Assembly: GCA_900551245.1 (NCBI GenBank)
Contig: URVC01000042.1
Span: forward strand, 1 to 38,257
DNA length: 38,257 nt
Reading direction: 5' to 3'
From: an uncultured bacterium
GTDB taxonomy: Bacteria > Verrucomicrobiota > Lentisphaeria > Victivallales > Victivallaceae
In this document: positions 34,189 to 38,257 of the stretch, piece after piece
How positions within the stretch are numbered: position 1 is the stretch's first letter
How the letters are laid out: each line of letters begins with the position of its first letter
The notes under the pieces: generated by a model
What the model saw: only the letters and a program-made list of their open reading frames with translations
Databases searched by the model: none
What the model was told of the DNA's origin: nothing
Position numbers and translations under genes: made by a program

Positions 34189-34216
34189 ACTATACCTGCA
34201 AAAAAACAAATATCAA
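34189..34216 (-). promoter_or_regulatory. promoter of the GntR-FAD-prepilin-hydrolase operon
   Basis: On the minus strand TTGATA (34211-34216) and TATAGT (34189-34194) are spaced by 16 bases, about 65 bases before the GntR ATG. Confidence 0.6.
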
Positions 34217-34283
34217 GAAGAAAATTGAAAAAATTCCAGCCGGGAGAGATTCAATTCCGCCTCTTCCGGCGCGGGCCCGTGTT

Positions 34284-35945
34284 TTACTGACGAAGCAATC
34301 CCCGTTCGAGGACCGGCAAAATCAGGCAGGAACGGCGGTCTCCATCGTGAAACACCGTCTGGCGAGCGACACGGAGTTCGACGTCGTCCGCAATCGACCC
34401 GCCGGTCTGGCTGTTGCGGCTGAACTCCGGGAAGTCGCTCCCGGCGATCTCCAGCCGGATCCGATGCCCCGGCAGAAAACAGTTGGCGATGCTCCAGAGG
34501 TCGATCCGGAATTCACAGATCTCGCCGGGCTGCAGCAGCTCCGGCTGTTCCATCGAGCGGCGGTACCGTGCCCGCAGAATGCCGTTGGCAAGATTGAAGG
34601 CGCGCCCGTCCGGATAGAGATCGATCAGCTTGGCGGTAAAATCGGTATCCGGAGCGGTGCTGGAGGCGTAGAGCAATACCGTCACCCGTCCGGCAACAAC
34701 CAGCGGCGACCGGAGCGGCGCCGAGGTGTACACCAGAACATCGCTCCGCTGTTCCACCTCCGCCTGATCGTGGGAGCCGTTGACGACGCAGATGCCGTGA
34801 CCGCCGGTGGTGGGAACCGGATTGTGCGGGTCACTGATGAAGCAATCCGGAACTTCTCCGCCGGGAAATTCCTCCGAAAGCACGCCGTCGCCGAGCCGGC
34901 TGTTGGCGGCGCCGCCGCTGTGCAGATAGAAATTCCGTTCGCGCACTCCATCCGGCGGCCAGGCATCGGCACTGCACCATTCATTCGTGCCGAACATGAA
35001 GTACCGCAACGGGGCGGAAGAGGCCGTTTCCTGCTCTTTCAGCAACGACACCAGAAACGCTTCTGCCGGAACATCGACATGTTTCTCCCGGGAGAAATCG
35101 TCGCCGCGCGGCAGTTCGCCGAGCTCTTCACCGTGCGTCCACGGGCCGATCACGCACCGGGTCAACCGTCTCGCCTTCTCGCTGCCGGAGGAGTTCCGCA
35201 TCAGCAGGAAACTGTCGAGCGCCCCCTGCGTGTAGATGTCGAACCAGCCGCTCCAGATGAAGGCCGGCGCCTGAATGCGGTCGACGAAAGAGGCCAGGTC
35301 AAACCGCCTCCAGTACGCATCATAGCAGGGGTGATCCAGCCACGCCCGCCAGAAGGGGACGACGCCCAGCCCGGCGGCCTCATCCACATCCCGCAGCGGC
35401 AGATGGCGGGAGAGCGCCTCCTCCTCGAAGGGTTTCTGCTCCGTTTCGGGCACCACATTGCGCTGCCAGGTTCCCAGCGCCCAAACGATGTTCTGCTGCA
35501 GAATAAAGGCGCCACCCTGATATTTCGGACTTTCGTGATAGTTGCAGGGGGCGACGCCGGGAGCGATGGCGACGAGCTCCTCCCGGCCGGACCGGGCGGC
35601 GAACCACTGGGAAGCCCCGAGGTAGGAGGCGCCGCGCATGGCGATGCGTCCGTTGCACCACGCCTGGGATGCGATCCATTTCAGACAATCCTCGCCGTCG
35701 TCGGCCTCCTGAATCCACGGCTCCTCCCAACGCCCCTCGGAGCGGCCGCTGCCCCGGACATCCTGCTCCACCAGAGCAACTCCCTGCTCCGTCACCGGCT
35801 GTGCGGCGGCGATGGAACCCCGGCCGCGGTAGAGGTTGCGCACCAGCAGGACCGGGAACGGCCCCTCCCCTTCCGGGAAGTGGATGGTGGTGAACAATTT
35901 TACCCCGTCTCGCATGGGGACCGTTTCGGTAAGGATTCTGCCCAT
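34284..35945 (-). CDS. CocE/NonD-type alpha/beta hydrolase
   Basis: A 553-residue cytoplasmic hydrolase of the CocE/X-Pro dipeptidyl-peptidase S15 group. The catalytic Ser lies in RGASYLGASQWFAA, the Asp probably in WSGWFDIYTQG and the His in VIGPWTHGEELG. The N-terminal MRDGVKLFTTIHFPEGEGPFPVLL and the GSGRSEG segment are typical, as is the C-terminal jelly-roll (RVTVLLYASSTAPDTDFTAKLIDLYPDGRAFNL). It cleaves an ester or amide bond; the substrate is not evident. AAGG lies eight bases before the ATG, and a clear promoter lies upstream. It faces a divergent DUF457-type gene. Confidence 0.92.
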   Translation of the reverse strand: MGRILTETVPMRDGVKLFTTIHFPEGEGPFPVLLVRNLYRGRGSIAAAQPVTEQGVALVEQDVRGSGRSEGRWEEPWIQEADDGEDCLKWIASQAWCNGRIAMRGASYLGASQWFAARSGREELVAIAPGVAPCNYHESPKYQGGAFILQQNIVWALGTWQRNVVPETEQKPFEEEALSRHLPLRDVDEAAGLGVVPFWRAWLDHPCYDAYWRRFDLASFVDRIQAPAFIWSGWFDIYTQGALDSFLLMRNSSGSEKARRLTRCVIGPWTHGEELGELPRGDDFSREKHVDVPAEAFLVSLLKEQETASSAPLRYFMFGTNEWCSADAWPPDGVRERNFYLHSGGAANSRLGDGVLSEEFPGGEVPDCFISDPHNPVPTTGGHGICVVNGSHDQAEVEQRSDVLVYTSAPLRSPLVVAGRVTVLLYASSTAPDTDFTAKLIDLYPDGRAFNLANGILRARYRRSMEQPELLQPGEICEFRIDLWSIANCFLPGHRIRLEIAGSDFPEFSRNSQTGGSIADDVELRVARQTVFHDGDRRSCLILPVLERGLLRQ

Positions 35946-35987
35946 AAATTGTGCCTTCTCTTTCGCCGGAATGATGACTTTTTTCTT

Positions 35988-36015
35988 ACTATACCCGGTT
36001 CGCCGCCGCTTGCAA
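35988..36015 (-). promoter_or_regulatory. promoter of the CocE-type gene
   Basis: On the minus strand TTGCAA (36010-36015) and TATAGT (35988-35993) are spaced by 16 bases, about 43 bases before the ATG. The divergent promoter at 36086-36113 has the same hexamers and spacing. Confidence 0.6.
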
Positions 36016-36085
36016 GATGATTTCCGATTCTTTTGCAGAGAATTGCGAAATCGGCTCCGCCGTGGCGGCGAACTTCCGCCGGAAC

Positions 36086-36113
36086 TTGCAAACAGAACGA
36101 TTTCGAGTATAGT
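36086..36113 (+). promoter_or_regulatory. promoter of the DUF457-type gene
   Basis: TTGCAA (36086-36091) and TATAGT (36108-36113) have a 16-base spacer and face away from the CocE promoter 70 bases upstream. Confidence 0.6.
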
Positions 36114-36190
36114 AAAATAACAGAATCCGCCGGAATTCCCCGTGGAAGAAGGAGCTATTGCACCGGCGAACGGAGAGCGGAAGAGCTTCC

Positions 36191-36727
36191 ATGCACATAC
36201 AGAGCCATATCATGAGCGGCTGGTGCGCAGCCAACTGTTTCCCGCTGACGGCGCGGGAGCGTTTTCTCGCCATGCTGGCGGCGACGCTGCCCGACCTGGA
36301 CGGCGTCACCTATGTGCTGGGAGCGGAAGCGTACTGGGCAACCCATCACGTGTACGGGCACAATCTTCTTTACGGCGTGGTTCTCGCCGGACTTCTCACC
36401 TGCTTTTCTACCCACAGATGGCAGTGTTTTCTGCTGTTCACCGGGTTGATACACCTGCATTTTCTGATGGATCTGCTCGGTTCCGGCGAAGGGTGGACGA
36501 TTCCGTACTTCCTGCCGTTCCACCAGAGAGAGTTCACTTGGAGCTTCGGCTGGGAGTTTGACAGTGTGCAGAACAAACTGACCGGTCTGCTGCTCCTTCT
36601 CTGGTGCGTCTGGATCGCCGTCTACCGCAAACGGACGCCGCTGGAGTACCTCATGCCGAAACTCGATGCACAGCTGGTGGAGGCGGCGCAGAAGCTCCGC
36701 CCCCGCCGGACACGCGACAAAGAGTGA
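36191..36727 (+). CDS. DUF457/YdjM-type membrane-bound metal-dependent hydrolase
   Basis: A 178-residue inner-membrane protein with about four helices. It has the family's His/Asp set: HIQSHIMSG near the start, TLPDLDG, THHVYGHN, then HLHFLMDLLGSG. Members of DUF457 are called membrane-bound metal-dependent hydrolases but their reaction is unclear. The start at ATG 36191 (MHIQSH) fits the family; a TTG at 36158 with AAGGAG three bases upstream is too close to be ideal, but would add 11 residues. It is unrelated in function to its neighbours as far as I can tell. Confidence 0.85.
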   Translation: MHIQSHIMSGWCAANCFPLTARERFLAMLAATLPDLDGVTYVLGAEAYWATHHVYGHNLLYGVVLAGLLTCFSTHRWQCFLLFTGLIHLHFLMDLLGSGEGWTIPYFLPFHQREFTWSFGWEFDSVQNKLTGLLLLLWCVWIAVYRKRTPLEYLMPKLDAQLVEAAQKLRPRRTRDKE

Positions 36728-36835
36728 TTCCTCATCGCGGCGCTCAAAAACATTCGGAGCGACTGCCAACCAATCTTCCCGGCAGGAATCCTGAAGCAAT
36801 TTCGCGTTCCCGGTTCCACCCTCTCCGGCCGAAAA

Positions 36836-36865
36836 GTGTACATATACACTAATTTTAATAAAATT
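36836..36865. promoter_or_regulatory. two adjacent palindromes, probable GntR operators
   Basis: GTGTACATATACAC (36836-36849) has inverted GTGTA/TACAC arms, close to the TGTA/TACA pattern seen in many GntR operators. AATTTTAATAAAATT (36851-36865) is a perfect 7-1-7 palindrome directly after it. Both lie just upstream of the -35 of the GntR gene at 36932. Confidence 0.45.
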
Positions 36866-36877
36866 ATACATGTTCTA

Positions 36878-36906
36878 TTGCTTTTCTCTTCGTTTTCCGG
36901 TATACT
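36878..36906 (+). promoter_or_regulatory. promoter of the second GntR gene
   Basis: TTGCTT (36878-36883) and TATACT (36901-36906) are spaced by 17 bases, 26 bases before the ATG at 36932. Confidence 0.6.
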
Positions 36907-36931
36907 ATTTTTAGAAATAAGGAGAACGACG

Positions 36932-38002
36932 ATGATTCAAACCGGCTCCCCCCTCCAGACAGGGAAGAATGCCAAGTATATGCAGCTGGCGGACTGGATC
37001 GCGGAACGGATCCATTCCGGAGAGTTCGCTCCGGGGAAGCGGCTGCCCAGCAATCGGAAACTGGCCGGTCAGTGGAATCTCTCCGCCATCACCATCACCG
37101 CCGCGATGGATGAACTGGTCCGGCGGCGGCTCATCGTCCGCCGCCGCGGCTCCGGCACCTTCGTCACCAGCGATCCGCTCGCCTTGAATCACCGGTTCAG
37201 GATCGGATTTTTCGTCGCCTACAACACCGCTTCGACCTATCTTATTCAGATGCTCAACTCTCTCTGGACATTGAGCAGAGAGTTCCGCTGCGACCTGCTG
37301 CCGCTCTACCGCGCCCCCGAAGAGATCGAAGAGGCGGCGGCGGAATATGCCCTCGACGGCGCTCTGATCTTCAACTGCAATGAAATTCCGGCGGGGCTGG
37401 TGAAACGGCTGCGGAGCAAAGGCACTCCGGCTCTGCTGTTAAGCTCGGTACAGCAGGAGAGTTCCGAATTCAGCATCGGCTACTCCAACGAGCGGATCAT
37501 CGAGGACGCCGTCGCCTATCTCACGGGACTCGGCCACCGGAACCTCGGGTTTCTCGTCGGCCATTTCCAATCCCTCCCCTACCGGGAGCGGTACAACAGC
37601 TTCATGGCCGCAATGTGGAAACGGCAGTTGCCGGTCAACCTCGCCTGGATCAACGTCTCCGCAATCCGGCAGAAGGAGATCGACGCCTATTTTTCCCAGG
37701 AGGAACTGCCGACAGCATTGATCGTGGGCGACCGGCTGCTCGCGCACAAGGTGTGCCGCAGCCTTTCGGAACACGGCATCCGCGTCCCCGGTGAGCTTTC
37801 GGTCTTCTGCATCGATGATCCCGACCGCCCGGAACTGCTCAATCCGCCGCTTTCGCGGTTCCGGATCGACGTGCCGGGCTTCTGCCGGGCGGGGATGCTC
37901 ACTCTTCTGCAGCAGGTCAATCACGGGCCGGAGTTCCACAGCGATGAGCGAAACTACGAATTTGTCGAGGCGGGTTCCTGCGCTCCGCCTCCGCAGAGGT
38001 AA
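36932..38002 (+). CDS. GntR-family regulator with LacI-type sensor domain
   Basis: A 356-residue transcription factor. The GntR winged helix is at residues about 12-78 (AKYMQLADWIAERIHSGEFAPGKRLPSNRKLAGQWNLSAITITAAMDELVRRRLI, RRGSGTFV). The sensor is periplasmic-binding-like (RIGFFVAYNTASTY; TGLGHRNLGFLVGHFQSLPYRERYNSFMAAM; PTALIVGDRLLAHKV; ELSVFCIDDPDRPEL). AAGGAG is seven bases before ATG 36932; an open frame from 36836 begins before the promoter. It likely controls the gene starting at 38031, whose start is 28 bases after its stop. Confidence 0.92.
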   Translation: MIQTGSPLQTGKNAKYMQLADWIAERIHSGEFAPGKRLPSNRKLAGQWNLSAITITAAMDELVRRRLIVRRRGSGTFVTSDPLALNHRFRIGFFVAYNTASTYLIQMLNSLWTLSREFRCDLLPLYRAPEEIEEAAAEYALDGALIFNCNEIPAGLVKRLRSKGTPALLLSSVQQESSEFSIGYSNERIIEDAVAYLTGLGHRNLGFLVGHFQSLPYRERYNSFMAAMWKRQLPVNLAWINVSAIRQKEIDAYFSQEELPTALIVGDRLLAHKVCRSLSEHGIRVPGELSVFCIDDPDRPELLNPPLSRFRIDVPGFCRAGMLTLLQQVNHGPEFHSDERNYEFVEAGSCAPPPQR

Positions 38003-38030
38003 TCAGCAGCAGCGAAAAGGAGCACAGAGC

Positions 38031-38257
38031 ATGAGACGAAAAACAGAAAAACAGAAAATCGGAACCTGCCCAATACTCCCCCTGCAACCCACCGCCCGAC
38101 ACTTCCACGGGCAGGAAAGAAAGGGGTTTGGGGGAGATCTCCCCGTACCGCCCGGCCTTCGAACACTCCCGCAGTCAAACACGCCCGCGCAAGTTTGCAC
38201 CGGCTCGGCACCCGGCGAAGGGGAGCGGAAATGCGAAGGGGTCTTTCCGCAAAAAAG
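38031..38257 (+). CDS. start of a gene running off the edge; possibly a prepilin-like protein
   Basis: ATG 38031 has AAAGGAG eight bases upstream and is followed by 75 open codons to the window edge. The sequence is basic and proline-rich (MRRKTEKQKIGTCPILPLQP at the start, ending near CEGVFPQK), without recognisable domains. In this window prepilin-like genes carry leaders before their FTLIELL helix, and one follows a sugar regulator just like this, so a long leader of such a gene is a reasonable guess. The alternative is an unrelated short protein. Confidence 0.5.
   Translation, partial: MRRKTEKQKIGTCPILPLQPTARHFHGQERKGFGGDLPVPPGLRTLPQSNTPAQVCTGSAPGEGERKCEGVFPQK

Noticed and set aside
38131..38144. 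Perfect palindrome GGGGAGATCTCCCC
   Set aside because: It lies inside the open frame that begins at 38031 and is not near a promoter; a 14-base GC-rich palindrome can be chance.
1..38257. CRISPR arrays, tRNA or rRNA genes, insertion sequences, att sites
   Set aside because: No regular direct repeats, transposase or integrase motifs, or RNA-gene sequences were seen on either strand by eye.

Overview
The window most likely comes from a Lentisphaerota (Victivallis-like) gut bacterium or a close PVC relative. This is inference from gene content, with no marker gene seen. The signs are four complete small prepilin-like proteins with an FTLIELL helix and mostly an H-X9-DG C-terminal motif, many secreted glycoside hydrolases, several one-component regulators with LacI-type sugar sensors (LacI, two GntR, one XylR-like AraC), GC-rich codons and strong Shine-Dalgarno sites. 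No rRNA, tRNA, CRISPR array, transposase or phage gene was seen.

Layout. (A) 1-4226: tail of an unknown gene, a secreted GH50-like hydrolase and a prepilin-like gene, converging on an XylR-like AraC regulator with its own promoter and a dyad operator. (B) 4227-5117: about 890 bp without a credible gene. (C) 5118-16416: a sugar-uptake and glycan-cleavage locus on the + strand. It holds two ABC permeases (the first unusually enlarged), a terminator, a LacI regulator with a promoter and operator, a second near-identical operator, a prepilin-like protein, a secreted clan GH-A hydrolase, a solute-binding protein, a GH27-type alpha-galactosidase-like enzyme and a CBM9/FnIII metallophosphoesterase. 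No ABC ATPase is present. (D) 16633-21611: a cupin-AraC regulator divergent from an operon of an unrecognised soluble protein, a prepilin-like protein and a GH39-like hydrolase carrying a second domain inside its barrel.

(E) 21645-27984: a seven-gene minus-strand redox operon divergent from a LysR regulator. The operon encodes a headless MerR-like protein, a flavodoxin, a carboxymuconolactone-decarboxylase/cupin fusion, an ABM-domain monooxygenase, and three proteins with twin-arginine leaders: an FMN reductase, an amidohydrolase-like protein and an aldo/keto reductase with two 4Fe-4S motifs. A textbook T-N11-A dyad lies between the divergent genes. (F) 28045-34216: a minus-strand operon of a GntR regulator, an FAD oxidoreductase, a prepilin-like protein and a 974-residue GH-A hydrolase. 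(G) 34284-38257: a CocE-type hydrolase and a DUF457-type membrane protein on matched divergent promoters, then a second GntR regulator and the start of a further gene running off the edge.

The recurring theme is a cassette of one exported glycoside hydrolase plus one prepilin-like protein, close to a sugar-sensing regulator. It occurs four times, perhaps five. The simplest reading is that each cassette handles one host or dietary glycan, with the prepilin-like protein as a cell-surface or secretion partner. That role is inference.
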